DNA of 64,000 bases, from assembly GCA_945873955.1 (NCBI GenBank), contig CAMCFA010000001.1:186001-250000 (forward strand). The letters run 5' to 3'. Source of the DNA: an uncultured Clostridia bacterium (lineage in GTDB: Bacteria; Bacillota; Clostridia; Oscillospirales; Ruminococcaceae). Numbering within the stretch: position 1 is the first letter of the stretch; the number at the start of each line of letters is the position of its first letter. The notes beneath the pieces are model-generated. The model did no database searches. It was not told the origin of the DNA and saw nothing but the letters and a program-made list of their open reading frames with translations. Shown here piece after piece: positions 34,837-44,464 of the stretch. Position numbers and translations under genes: made by a program.

Positions 34837-37800
34837 TCACATATCAAACAGCGACATCTGCGCCGACTGCGGAATATCACCAAACACGCCCATTTCGCGC
34901 ATTTTGTCGATAACGGTGCTGTTCAGACCGCTCTGCTGCTGGATATCGTCGATACACATGTATGTCCCGGCTTTGATGACATCTTTCAGCTTGAACGCCG
35001 CGTTAGAGCCGCAGCCCGCTATTGCAAGATACGGCAGGCGAAGATTACCGTCTTCGATAGTATAGGTCGCCGCACCGGACTTTTTCGCGTCTACCGGAAG
35101 TACGCCGATACCGCGGCTCATCATCTCGTTAACAAGCATCATTGCGTCAAGAGTACCCTTTTCCTTAATCCCAAGTTCCTTATGGGTTGACTTTAATTCC
35201 CTGCTCCTTGCTTGAAGCTCCTTGACCTTAGCCCTAACGGTATCTGCACCGCGCAGCACCACGTCAATGTCGATATTTTCAGTGTGCTTTGTCAGCGTCG
35301 CAGCGTAGAACTCGCAGGGCTTGTTGATCTTGAACCAGCACAGCTTTACCGCAGCGGTAACATACGCAGCAGCGTGCGCCTTCGGGAACATGTACTTGAT
35401 CTTCTTGCAGCTCTCAACATACCATTCCGGCACGTTGTTGTCCTTGAACGCCTGATAGATCGTGTCGTCAAACAGCTTGAGCGCGTTGCCCTTTCGGGTG
35501 ATCTCCATTATTTTGAACGCAAGACCCGGCTCAACACCCTTGTGCATAAGGTAGACCATGATGTTGTCACGGGTTCCGATAACCTCAGAAATCGTGCAGG
35601 TGCCGTTCTTGATGAGATCCTGTGCGTTTCCTAACCATACGTCTGTACCGTGTGACAGACCGGATATCTGGAGCAGGTCAGAGAAGTTCTTCGGCTGTGC
35701 GTCAATAAGCATTTGCATTGCGAATTCTGTACCGAATTCCGGGATACCTAATGTTCCGCAGGGAGCGCATATATCCTCCGGGGTCACGCCCAGCGGTTCA
35801 GTTGATACGAACAGGTCATATATGTCGCGGTCAGTGGTAGGGATATCCGCGATCTTCAAGCCTGTCATATCTTCAAGGTGCTTGTACAATGTCGGAACAT
35901 CGTGTCCAAGCTCGTCCAGCTTTAAGATAGTATCGTGCAACGCATGGAAGTCGAAGTGGGTGGTGATCATGTCGCTGTCGGTCTTATCCGCCGGGTGCTG
36001 TACCGGTGTGAAGTCGTACACCTCGTGATCATTCGGAACAACGACCATGCCGCCGGGGTGCTGTGAGGTAGTCCTTTTTACACCGGTGCAGCCGATAGAC
36101 AATCTGTCCATTTCAGCGTTGTTATATTCGATACCGCGTTCTTCGCAGTATTTCTTAACAAAACCATAAGCGGTTTTTTCTTGTACTGCCGAGATAGTAC
36201 CCGCCTTGAATACGTGATCCTTACCGAACAGTTCTTCAGTGTAGCGGTGTACTTTGCCTTGTACCTCACCGGAGAAGTTAAGGTCGATATCGGGCGCCTT
36301 GTCGCCCTTGAAGCCGAGGAACGTTTCGAACGGGATATCGTGACCGTCGCGGATCATATCAGTTCCGCATTTCGGGCAGTTCTTCTGCGGCAGGTCGAAG
36401 CCGGAGCCTACCGAGCCGTCGGTAACGAACTCGTTCCAGCGGCACTTGGGGCAGCGATAATGCGGCGCCAGAGGGTTTACCTCGGAAATACCGGACATTA
36501 TCGCAACAAACGACGAGCCGACAGAACCACGCGAGCCTACCAGATAGCCGTTGTCCTCGGAGAATTTTACCAGCTTCTGCGCGATCATGTACAGTACCGA
36601 GAAGCCGTACTTGATGATAGCGTCCAGCTCTTTTTGCAGACGGGCGGATACTATTTCGGGGATCTTGTCCTCATATCCGTACCAGTTCATTGCCCTTGTC
36701 CAGCAGAGGTTTTGGAGTTCCTCCTCCGCGCCCTCGATCGAAGGGGTGAAAGTTCCCTTGGGGATAGGGCGGATATCCTCCACCATGTCGGCAATGGCGT
36801 TGGTATTTGTAATTACGACCTCGCGCGCCTTTTCTTCGCCGAGATAGCTGAATTCCTCCAGCATTTCGTCGGTGGTTCGAAGATACAGCGGTGCTTGGTT
36901 ATCCGCGTCCTTAAAGCCTTGACCCGCTTGCAGTATCTTGCGGAAGATACCGTCCTCCTTGTTCATGAAATGAACGTCGCAGGTGGCAACTACTGGCTTA
37001 TTCAGCTTTTCGCCCAGCTTAACGATACGCATGTTTAACTGGCGCAGCCCCTCGTCGTCGGGGACTCTGCCCTCGCGCACAAGGAACTCGTTGTTGGCTA
37101 TCGGCTGGATCTCGAAATAATCATACAGTGAAGCTATCCTCTCGATCTCCTCCTGCGGCTTGCCGTCAAGTATCGCACGGAACAGCTCTCCGGCTTCGCA
37201 GGCGCTGCCGACTATAAGCCCCTCGCGGTGCTTTTGCAGCTCCGACAGAGGTACTCTGGGCTTGCGGTAGAAGTAATTCAAGTTAGAGTAAGAGATCAGC
37301 TTGTACAGGTTTTTAAGTCCGACCTGATTCTTTACTAATATGATCATGTGGTAGGTCGGCAGCTTCTTTACGTCTACCGTACCCAAAATGCTGTTGAAAT
37401 CGCCGAACTTCTCCGGGGAATGTCCCTTGCAGGAAACCGTCACCAGCGAAATGAATATCTTTGAAAGCATTTCTGCGTCGTCGATAGCGCGGTGGTGGTT
37501 GAAATTACCCAGCTTGTATTCCTTAGCCACAGTGTCCAGCTTGTGGTTTTTTAAATGCGGCAGAGCGGCACGGCAGAGCTTCAGCGTATCTGCGTAGCGG
37601 ATATCGTACTTGATGTCATGACGCTCGCAGACCTTTGAGATGAACGAAGTATCAAAGTCGGCGTTGTGCGCAACAAGCACGCCCTTCCCGGCAAACCTGA
37701 TGAACTCCTCCACAGCCGATTTTTCGTCCGGTGCGTCCTCTACCATTGCATCAGTGATCCCAGTGAGGTCTGTGATATTAGGCGGGATAGGTATACCGGG

Positions 37801-39210
37801 GTTGACGAAGGTCTGGAATCTGTCCACCACCTCCAGATTTCTCAGCTTAACGGCGCCTATTTCGGTGATACGGTCGGTATCCCGGCTGAGTCCGGTGGTT
37901 TCTATGTCGAACACGATAACGTCGTCGTTTATGCGGCAGTCGTTACAGCCGGAAACAAGCGCGCCGGAGTCGTTGACAAAATACGCCTCAACACCATAGA
38001 GTATCTTGAATTCTCCGCCGTCCTTGCGGATCTTCTCGACGGTGTTCATTGCCTCCGGGTACGCCTGCACATTGCCATGGTCTGTAATGGCTATTGCTTT
38101 GTGACCCCACGCGAACGCTTGTTTTACCAGATCAGCCGGGGGAGTTACCGCGTCCATATCGGACATATTTGTGTGCAGGTGGAGCTCAACACGCTTCTCC
38201 TCTGACTTGTCCTGACGCTTCTTGACCTTGATTGACGCAATTGAATACGGACGTATCTGAAGTACATGCGAGAAAGTATCTGTTTCAAACTTGCCGGTGA
38301 GGATCACCGCCTTGCCCGGCTTTATGTTGCCCTTGATGATGTCGCTGTTTTCCGTCTGGGTGATGACCTTTAATATTTCAGAGGAGGTCTTGTCGGAAAA
38401 ATAAGCGGTGTAGATCAACGTATTTCCGTCGCGGGATATTTTTTCCTCAGTCTTGAAAACCTCGCCCCAAAGTGTGACCTCGTCGCCCTCGCCGAAAGTG
38501 TCGCTCATAGGGAGCGGCGCTTCGCTGATACCCTTTCCATAGAACAGGGTCGCGGTGCTTTCTATCACATCTGACTCAAACGGAAGTTTGATCTCCTTCG
38601 GCTCTTTCAGAACCGCAGAGCCACGTTTGCCGCCTTTTCCACCTTGAAACCTGTTCTCCGAGGGGGTGGGCGCCGGGGTATAGGGTACGATCTTTATCGG
38701 GTCGCCCTGCCCGGCTTTGATGTACTCCTCCATGTTCACCTCTGATACACCGGTGAACTGAACATGGATCTTCTTTTTAAAGAATCCGCTTACAAAACGC
38801 TCTATCTTCTTGTCTATCTCCATTTGCAGAAGTATATCGCGCCCGCCGGAGCTTAGTGAGATCTCGCAGTTTTCGCCGTCACTGCTTATCTCTGCATTAT
38901 CAAGATAGCCGTTCAAGGCAGCGTATCTGTCCTTGAGGATCGCCATTATCTCTATAATGTAATCGGGAGTGTAAAGCGACTCGTGATAGCTGGGGAATAT
39001 TCTCGCCTGTGCGCCGCCGACAGCGGAGGAGATCTGCTTTTCAGTGGTAAGTATCTCAGCGGCGGAGCAAAGCTCGTCCAGACCGAGGTTTATAAGTATT
39101 TCATTCTTCTGCTCTGTATATACGATCTTCAGTACTTTGCCTGCGGCAGTGCTCTGCGGCAGGTCAAGTCCGTTAAAAAGCTGGCTCAATGTTGTGATAT
39201 TTGCAGACAT
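34837..39210 (-). CDS. polC: DNA polymerase III alpha subunit, PolC type
   Basis: The 1457-residue polymerase is the Gram-positive replicative enzyme. Domains in order: an N-terminal domain and OB fold (about 1-330), the PHP domain (VELHLHTNMSD near 343 and AITDHGN), a 3'-5' exonuclease inserted in PHP (DIETTG near 435, HNADFD, HHRAIDDAEM), a zinc-binding segment with CPKC pairs (about 923-950), and the C-family polymerase core with PDIDLNFSG near 975. The length is usual for PolC. It is the last gene of the hom-to-polC run, 31 bases after ispG, and has no clear terminator before the his promoter. Confidence 0.96.
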   Translation of the reverse strand: MSANITTLSQLFNGLDLPQSTAAGKVLKIVYTEQKNEILINLGLDELCSAAEILTTEKQISSAVGGAQARIFPSYHESLYTPDYIIEIMAILKDRYAALNGYLDNAEISSDGENCEISLSSGGRDILLQMEIDKKIERFVSGFFKKKIHVQFTGVSEVNMEEYIKAGQGDPIKIVPYTPAPTPSENRFQGGKGGKRGSAVLKEPKEIKLPFESDVIESTATLFYGKGISEAPLPMSDTFGEGDEVTLWGEVFKTEEKISRDGNTLIYTAYFSDKTSSEILKVITQTENSDIIKGNIKPGKAVILTGKFETDTFSHVLQIRPYSIASIKVKKRQDKSEEKRVELHLHTNMSDMDAVTPPADLVKQAFAWGHKAIAITDHGNVQAYPEAMNTVEKIRKDGGEFKILYGVEAYFVNDSGALVSGCNDCRINDDVIVFDIETTGLSRDTDRITEIGAVKLRNLEVVDRFQTFVNPGIPIPPNITDLTGITDAMVEDAPDEKSAVEEFIRFAGKGVLVAHNADFDTSFISKVCERHDIKYDIRYADTLKLCRAALPHLKNHKLDTVAKEYKLGNFNHHRAIDDAEMLSKIFISLVTVSCKGHSPEKFGDFNSILGTVDVKKLPTYHMIILVKNQVGLKNLYKLISYSNLNYFYRKPRVPLSELQKHREGLIVGSACEAGELFRAILDGKPQEEIERIASLYDYFEIQPIANNEFLVREGRVPDDEGLRQLNMRIVKLGEKLNKPVVATCDVHFMNKEDGIFRKILQAGQGFKDADNQAPLYLRTTDEMLEEFSYLGEEKAREVVITNTNAIADMVEDIRPIPKGTFTPSIEGAEEELQNLCWTRAMNWYGYEDKIPEIVSARLQKELDAIIKYGFSVLYMIAQKLVKFSEDNGYLVGSRGSVGSSFVAIMSGISEVNPLAPHYRCPKCRWNEFVTDGSVGSGFDLPQKNCPKCGTDMIRDGHDIPFETFLGFKGDKAPDIDLNFSGEVQGKVHRYTEELFGKDHVFKAGTISAVQEKTAYGFVKKYCEERGIEYNNAEMDRLSIGCTGVKRTTSQHPGGMVVVPNDHEVYDFTPVQHPADKTDSDMITTHFDFHALHDTILKLDELGHDVPTLYKHLEDMTGLKIADIPTTDRDIYDLFVSTEPLGVTPEDICAPCGTLGIPEFGTEFAMQMLIDAQPKNFSDLLQISGLSHGTDVWLGNAQDLIKNGTCTISEVIGTRDNIMVYLMHKGVEPGLAFKIMEITRKGNALKLFDDTIYQAFKDNNVPEWYVESCKKIKYMFPKAHAAAYVTAAVKLCWFKINKPCEFYAATLTKHTENIDIDVVLRGADTVRAKVKELQARSRELKSTHKELGIKEKGTLDAMMLVNEMMSRGIGVLPVDAKKSGAATYTIEDGNLRLPYLAIAGCGSNAAFKLKDVIKAGTYMCIDDIQQQSGLNSTVIDKMREMGVFGDIPQSAQMSLFDM

Positions 39211-39241
39211 TTATTACTTCCTTCCTTTTTACTTGCCTGCG

Positions 39242-40276
39242 TCACAGCAGGTCTAGCTCCTTTTTCAGCTCGTCAAGCAGTCTGTCCTCCGGGACTTTGC
39301 GCAGGATCTTACCCTTGCGGAAAATTATCCCCTCGCCGTTTCCGCCGGCTATGCCTATATCGGCTTCTCTTGCCTCTCCCGGACCGTTCACGACGCAGCC
39401 CATTACAGCCACCTTTATGGGCTTGTCTATCTCTGCGCAGAGCTGCTCCACCTTTTCTGCCAGCGGGATAAGCGCGATCTTGGTTCTGCCGCAGGTGGGG
39501 CAGGAAACTATCTGCACTCCCCCCCCGATACCGCAGGCGCGCAGAATGTCCTTCGCTGCGTAGATCTCCTTTACCGGGTCGGCGGTAAGGCTCACGCGGA
39601 TCGTGTCGCCGATACCGTCGCACAGCAGAGAGCCTATCCCCACCGCGGACTTCACAAGCCCCATGCGCTCTGTTCCCGCTTCGGTCACTCCGAGGTGCAG
39701 CGGGTAATCTACCTGCTGCGCAAGCAGACGGTACGCGGCAATCATCAGCTTTACATCCGAGGATTTTATACTAATAACTATATCGTCGAAGTCACAGTCA
39801 TTCAGCAGCTTCACATGATTCATGGCGGACTCCACAAGAGCCTCCGGCGTGGGACTGCCGTATTTCTCTAACAGGGTACGCTCCAGCGACCCGGAATTCA
39901 CCCCGATACGAATGGGGACAGAACGCTCTCTGCAAGCGTCCGCGACTGCTTTTACACGATCTATCCCGCCGATATTACCTGGGTTTATGCGAACCTTGTC
40001 CACACCGGCTTCGACTGCCGCTATCGCAATTTTGTAGTCGAAGTGAATGTCCGCCACCAGCGGGATATTCACCGCCTCTTTTATTGCGGGGATCAGCCGG
40101 ACGTCCTCAACAGTGGGGATCGCCGCACGAATTATCTCACAGCCGGCTTTTTCGAGAGCCGCCGCCTGTTCCACGCTTTCGCGCACCTTCTCTGCGGGTA
40201 CGTTCAGCATAGACTGGATATATATTTTCTCACCGCCGAGGGTCAATCCCCCGACCTTTACTATCTTTTTGCTCAT
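39242..40276 (-). CDS. ispG: 4-hydroxy-3-methylbut-2-enyl diphosphate synthase
   Basis: The 344-residue 4Fe-4S enzyme makes HMBPP in the non-mevalonate isoprenoid pathway. Cluster cysteines lie in SCPTCGRTK (about residues 258-264) and VMGCVVNGPGEAREAD. The N-terminal GGLTLGGEKIYIQSMLNVPA and ADIHFDYKIA are typical. It stands between rseP and polC, where proS lies in the related Bacillus cluster. It overlaps nothing and has a 7-base gap from rseP. Confidence 0.95.
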   Translation of the reverse strand: MSKKIVKVGGLTLGGEKIYIQSMLNVPAEKVRESVEQAAALEKAGCEIIRAAIPTVEDVRLIPAIKEAVNIPLVADIHFDYKIAIAAVEAGVDKVRINPGNIGGIDRVKAVADACRERSVPIRIGVNSGSLERTLLEKYGSPTPEALVESAMNHVKLLNDCDFDDIVISIKSSDVKLMIAAYRLLAQQVDYPLHLGVTEAGTERMGLVKSAVGIGSLLCDGIGDTIRVSLTADPVKEIYAAKDILRACGIGGGVQIVSCPTCGRTKIALIPLAEKVEQLCAEIDKPIKVAVMGCVVNGPGEAREADIGIAGGNGEGIIFRKGKILRKVPEDRLLDELKKELDLL

Positions 40277-40283
40277 TTCTTAC

Positions 40284-41330
40284 TCAGAATCCTCCGCTAG
40301 CCAGCTTTGAAATATCGCCGAAAGTAACCACCAGCATAAGCACCATAAGCAGTCCGAAACCGACAAGGTGGATAATGCCTTCGACCTCCGGTTTAAGAGG
40401 TTTTCTGCGTATCGCTTCGATCACAAGGAACAGGAAGCGGCAGCCGTCCAGCGCCGGTATAGGCAGCAGGTTGAACACTCCCACATTGACCGTGATAAAC
40501 GACAGCAGATACATGAATGTCGGAAGTCCCATGCTGACGCTCTTGGAAACCACCGTCACCGTCCCGACAGGTCCGGACAGGTCTTTCAGCCCGTATTTTC
40601 CTTTGAACAGGTCAGCGAGGGTGAACAGTATCATTCGGCTGACAGAAACGGTTTCACGGAACGTATATTCGATAACCGAGCCGAAATTCCGCTCCAGCGG
40701 CAGTACATAAAAGCCGTAGATAACGTCGCTGCTGCCGTCCTCATTCTGTTCCACAATGAACTCAAGATCCTTCAGTTCGACAGTCTGACCGTCGCGCTTT
40801 ACTCTGAAGTCAAGCAGAAGATTGCCCGCTTCATTGGTTCGGTGGCTGTTGTTTTGCAGCTTGTACTGTATGTCGTAGGTCGTCCACACGCTTGTGTTCT
40901 CTATTGATACTATTTCGTCCCCCAGCATGAGCTGGTCGCTGCACAGCGAGGTTTCCGGAAAGGAGCTGACAGTGGTAGTTCCGACTGCTGTGGCAGTGCA
41001 GAGGTAGATCATAAGTGTGAAAAAACCGAGCAGGAGATTCATTACCGGACCGGCGAGGATAACTATCATTCGCTGCCAGACGGGCTTGCGATTGAACGCG
41101 CGGGGATTGACGCTTTCGCTGTCCTCACCCTCCATTGATACAGAGCCGCCGATTGGTAACAGACGGATAACATAATTAGTTTCCTTGCCCTTTTTTCGCA
41201 GGATCACCGGCCCCATGCCCAGAGCAAATTCATTGACCTGTATCCCGCACAGCTTTGCCGCAGTGAAATGTCCGAATTCGTGAATTATTATCAACGCACA
41301 GAATGCAAGTATGGCAATAACTATCTGCAT
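40284..41330 (-). CDS. rseP: RIP metalloprotease RseP / site-2 protease family
   Basis: The 348-residue membrane zinc protease cleaves within membranes and frees regulatory proteins such as anti-sigma factors. The active-site HEFGH is at residues 17-21 in the first membrane helix, and the second metal-site motif is FNLLPIPALDGCRF near 290. A PDZ-like domain lies between (about 120-210). Four membrane segments are visible. It lies in the dxr-rseP-ispG segment, the usual arrangement in Firmicutes. Confidence 0.93.
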   Translation of the reverse strand: MQIVIAILAFCALIIIHEFGHFTAAKLCGIQVNEFALGMGPVILRKKGKETNYVIRLLPIGGSVSMEGEDSESVNPRAFNRKPVWQRMIVILAGPVMNLLLGFFTLMIYLCTATAVGTTTVSSFPETSLCSDQLMLGDEIVSIENTSVWTTYDIQYKLQNNSHRTNEAGNLLLDFRVKRDGQTVELKDLEFIVEQNEDGSSDVIYGFYVLPLERNFGSVIEYTFRETVSVSRMILFTLADLFKGKYGLKDLSGPVGTVTVVSKSVSMGLPTFMYLLSFITVNVGVFNLLPIPALDGCRFLFLVIEAIRRKPLKPEVEGIIHLVGFGLLMVLMLVVTFGDISKLASGGF

Positions 41331-41342
41331 AGTACCTCCGAA

Positions 41343-42485
41343 TCAGCCGCCGAAATATGCCGCAACATATTGCTCTGCGGCGGACTTTGTTTCCAGTATT
41401 TCCTCCAACGTGGGTTTTGAAATGAATTTCACAGCGTCCAGCGCACCGTTCACGGCTTCGCCTATATCAAGGAAGCCTATCTTCTTGTTCAAAAACAGTG
41501 TTACCGCCGCTTCATTTGCGGAATTCACCGCGCAGGGAGCGTTTCCGTCCAGCGCGATAGCCCTCTTTGCCGCAGCAAGACAAGTGAAGGTTTGTTCGTC
41601 AGCTCTGCCGAAGGTAAGTGAACCTATATCCGCCAGTGAAAGCCGTTTAGCCGGCGAGGGCAGCCGCTCCGGGTAGGTCAGCGCAAGCTGTATAGGGATA
41701 CGCATATCCGCCGTGCCAAGCTGCGCTATAACCGCGCCGTCACAGAACTCCACAGCAGAGTGTATTATGCTTTGGCGGTGAACAACGATCTCCACCTGCT
41801 CCGGCTTTACATTGAACAGCCGCACCGCTTCGATAAGCTCCAGCCCTTTGTTCATGAGTGTCGCGCTGTCTATGGTGATCTTCGCGCCCATGCTCCAGTT
41901 GGGGTGATTCAGTGCCTGTTCCACAGTGACTCCGCGTAACTGGTCAGAAGTCCAGCCGTAAAAAGGCCCACCCGAAGCGGTCAGAAGTATTTTCTCCGGA
42001 CGGTTATCCCCCGCTCCCATAAGGCACTGGAATATCGCAGAATGTTCGCTGTCTATCGGCAGGAGCTTTACGCCGTGCCGATTTACGCAGTCGGTGACGA
42101 GATCTCCCCCCGCAACGAGAGTTTCCTTGTTCGCAAGAGCGATATCGTTACCTGCTTTCGCGGCTTCAAGCGTTGGGAGAAGTCCCACCATGCCCACGAC
42201 AGAGTTCACCACCGTGTCGCACGGGAGCGCCGCAAGCTGGCACAGTCCCTCCATGCCACACAAAACCTTTATGTCTGTGTCGGCAAGCCGCTGTTTGATG
42301 TCCGGGCAGCTGCTTTCGCTGTAAACGCAGACATACTCCGGCTTGAACTCACGCGCCTGCTGTTCAAGAAGCGCTGTGTTTTTGTCTGCGGACAAAGCTC
42401 TCACAGCTATATTATGCATGCGGCAGACTTCTAATGTCTGCGTACCGATAGAACCGGTAGAGCCTAAGATAACGATTTTTTTCAT
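41343..42485 (-). CDS. dxr: 1-deoxy-D-xylulose 5-phosphate reductoisomerase
   Basis: The 380-residue enzyme makes 2-C-methyl-D-erythritol 4-phosphate, the committed step of the non-mevalonate pathway. Signatures are ILGSTGSIGTQTLEV, ALANKETLVAGGDLV, LLPIDSEHSAIFQC and HPNWSMGAKITIDSATLMNKG with metal and substrate residues. GGAGAT precedes the ATG. It lies 388 bases downstream of cdsA; that gap holds the MITE-like element. Confidence 0.96.
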   Translation of the reverse strand: MKKIVILGSTGSIGTQTLEVCRMHNIAVRALSADKNTALLEQQAREFKPEYVCVYSESSCPDIKQRLADTDIKVLCGMEGLCQLAALPCDTVVNSVVGMVGLLPTLEAAKAGNDIALANKETLVAGGDLVTDCVNRHGVKLLPIDSEHSAIFQCLMGAGDNRPEKILLTASGGPFYGWTSDQLRGVTVEQALNHPNWSMGAKITIDSATLMNKGLELIEAVRLFNVKPEQVEIVVHRQSIIHSAVEFCDGAVIAQLGTADMRIPIQLALTYPERLPSPAKRLSLADIGSLTFGRADEQTFTCLAAAKRAIALDGNAPCAVNSANEAAVTLFLNKKIGFLDIGEAVNGALDAVKFISKPTLEEILETKSAAEQYVAAYFGG

Positions 42486-42547
42486 TTTATCTCCGAATCA
42501 AGCGCTTTTGCGCCCCACTATATCTCATTATTTCCTAAACTAAACCA

Positions 42548-42569
42548 CCCATTCACATTTGTGAATGGG
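42548..42569. terminator. hairpin between the MITE-like element and dxr
   Basis: CCCATTCAC pairs with GTGAATGGG around ATTT (42548-42569). On the plus strand CAGCTTTCTTTT follows, as in a terminator facing rightward; on the minus strand, the direction of the operon, there is no T-run. It may be a remnant of another repeat. Confidence 0.45.
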
Positions 42570-42588
42570 CAGCTTTCTTTTAGGCTAA

Positions 42589-42885
42589 GGTCACCTCTAA
42601 AAACCTCTTGTGGGCAAAGATGTGCAGTGCAAACCATCTTCTTCTGTCAATAAGCGAAAGCATAGCGGCAACGGCGTCCGTGCCGTCGCTTTGGGCTTTC
42701 GCTTCGCAACATCGTGTTGCACCTCCTCGTAAGGCACAAACACGATGTTTGTCTGTTGCCCCAAAAGGGCGGCATGGACGCCGCCCAATCAAGGGCAACA
42801 TGATACAGCCTTGCGGCGTCGGCTTTCCTTGAATCTGGTTCACCCTGCCCATTTTTGCTGTTCACAACGGTTTTTAGAGGTTCCC
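42589..42885. mobile_element. MITE-like element with 13-base terminal inverted repeats
   Basis: ACCTCTAAAAACC at 42593-42605 is repeated in inverse at 42869-42881; with GG-N2 outside, the ends may be 17 bases. The 297-base unit contains no credible gene but several hairpins: AACATCGTGTT (42708-42718) against AACACGATGTT (42739-42749), and GGGCGGC (42767-42773) against GCCGCCC (42780-42786). No clear target duplication is seen (TAA lies at both outer flanks). Short antisense frames inside it are not convincing genes. It is a non-autonomous element inserted at the 3' end of cdsA in an essential operon. Confidence 0.7.
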
Positions 42886-43716
42886 ATAAATTAAATTACC
42901 CAGATAGACCATTGAAATATACAGGAAAGGCGCAACGAATATCACGCTGTCAAACCTGTCGAGAACTCCTCCGTGACCCGGCATGATGTTGCCGAAGTCT
43001 TTGACATTGTACTCTCGTTTTATGACCGAGGCGGACAGATCTCCGACCACTCCGACCAGTGAAGCCACCATTGAAAGCGGAACAAGCACGAAATAATTGA
43101 GCGGGTGATCGGCGAAAAAGAAATTGTTGCATACAAGCAGTGTAAGGATAATTATGATCCCCACAGTGACAACACCGCCGATAAGACCCTCAACGGTTTT
43201 CTTGGGGCTGATTCCGGGACACAGCTTATGCTTACCCATAAATGTTCCGACAAAATACGCGCCCGAATCGCCGAACCACGCGCAGAACATCACATAGATC
43301 ATCATGAATACGCCAAGCTGCTGGCAGCTTGGGATATATCTCACCAGTACAACACAACTGAGCGCTACCGGGAGAAGCCCGCCCGCAGAGCCGCAGGCAA
43401 GCACCTGCTCAAACTTCACAGTCTTGTGCAGCCTAAGCATGATGAGGGCGATCACAATAACGTACAGCATTGCAACCGGTACTGAAAGGAATTTCAGCTC
43501 TTTGATGATGACAACAAATGGATAAAACGCAGCGAAAATGACAGTCGTCCAGCGAAGCAGCAGAAATTTGTCGCACTTTATCGCTCTGGTAAGCTCCCAG
43601 ACCGCGACTGCGGACAGAAAGCCTATTGCTACGCAGTCCACATAAATATTATCGAGGATCAAAATAGAAACGCCGATAACAATGCCGACGGCAGCGGAAA
43701 TCAGCCTTACAGCCAT
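42874..43716 (-). CDS. cdsA: phosphatidate cytidylyltransferase
   Basis: The 280-residue membrane enzyme makes CDP-diacylglycerol for phospholipid synthesis. About eight membrane segments are seen. The CTP-transferase signature is present: SPKKTVEGLIGG, SLVGVVGDLSASVIKRE and PGHGGVLDRFDSVIF. The last residues GNL and the stop TAA are read from the terminal inverted repeat of the adjacent MITE-like element, so the original C-terminus was probably slightly different. It lies 34 bases after uppS. Confidence 0.95.
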   Translation of the reverse strand: MAVRLISAAVGIVIGVSILILDNIYVDCVAIGFLSAVAVWELTRAIKCDKFLLLRWTTVIFAAFYPFVVIIKELKFLSVPVAMLYVIVIALIMLRLHKTVKFEQVLACGSAGGLLPVALSCVVLVRYIPSCQQLGVFMMIYVMFCAWFGDSGAYFVGTFMGKHKLCPGISPKKTVEGLIGGVVTVGIIIILTLLVCNNFFFADHPLNYFVLVPLSMVASLVGVVGDLSASVIKREYNVKDFGNIMPGHGGVLDRFDSVIFVAPFLYISMVYLGNLIYGNL

Positions 43717-43750
43717 AATAAAACCTTCCTAAGGAATGACCACGCGTAAA

Positions 43751-44464
43751 TCACACGCCGCCAAAGCGCCGATCCCGGTCAGAGTACACTCCTATCGCGT
43801 ATTCAAGATGTTTCTTTGTGAAGTCCGGCCACAGCACGTCCATGAACACGAACTCAGCATAAGCCGCCTGCCAGATCAGGAAATTAGACAGACGCTGTTC
43901 CCCGCTGGGACGGATAATCAAGTCAAGCGGCGGCATTTCTGCCGTGTAGAGCAGCTTTTCAATTGAATGTTCGTCGATATTTTCCGGAGATATCTCCCCG
44001 ACAGCCACCATCTGCGCCAGAATTCTAGCAGCGCGGGTTATTTCGTCCCTGCCGCCGTAATTCAGCGCGACTCCGGCAATGAAGCCGTCGTTATTCACAG
44101 TGGAGCTTTGAATATCGAGCAGATCGGCGGTGATATCCTCAGGCAACCCGGTGATATCACCTAGAAAGATGAAGCGGATATTTTCACGGGCGGCTTCGCG
44201 GATATCCTTGATATACTGCCGAAGCAGGTTCATGATACCGTTTACCTCGTCCGCCGGGCGCTTCCAGTTCTCGGTGGAAAATGCATAGAATGTCACACAT
44301 TTTATCCCAAGTTCCCGCGCCCAGTTTATGGTTTTTTTGAATACCGCCGCGCCCTGCTTGTGACCAAAATTCCGTGGCAGACCGCGCTTTTTCGCCCACC
44401 TGCCGTTGCCGTCCATGATTATGCCGACATGCTGCGGAACTGATAATTCAGCTAATTCAGCCAT
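43751..44464 (-). CDS. uppS: isoprenyl (undecaprenyl) diphosphate synthase, cis type
   Basis: The 237-residue cis-prenyltransferase makes the C55 carrier of cell-wall synthesis. The magnesium-binding Asp18 lies in IIMDGNGRWAKKRG, FYAFSTENWKRP is the substrate region and LIIRPSGEQRLSNFLIWQ the C-terminal signature. Its ATG shares one base with the frr stop (TAATG). It is part of the classical frr-uppS-cdsA group. Confidence 0.96.
   Translation of the reverse strand: MAELAELSVPQHVGIIMDGNGRWAKKRGLPRNFGHKQGAAVFKKTINWARELGIKCVTFYAFSTENWKRPADEVNGIMNLLRQYIKDIREAARENIRFIFLGDITGLPEDITADLLDIQSSTVNNDGFIAGVALNYGGRDEITRAARILAQMVAVGEISPENIDEHSIEKLLYTAEMPPLDLIIRPSGEQRLSNFLIWQAAYAEFVFMDVLWPDFTKKHLEYAIGVYSDRDRRFGGV

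Noticed and set aside
42580-42852. Open frames on both strands inside the MITE-like element (60-90 residues)
   Set aside because: They are basic, cysteine/arginine-rich and low in normal codon bias, span the element's hairpins, and lack ribosome binding sites. They look like by-products of the repeat.
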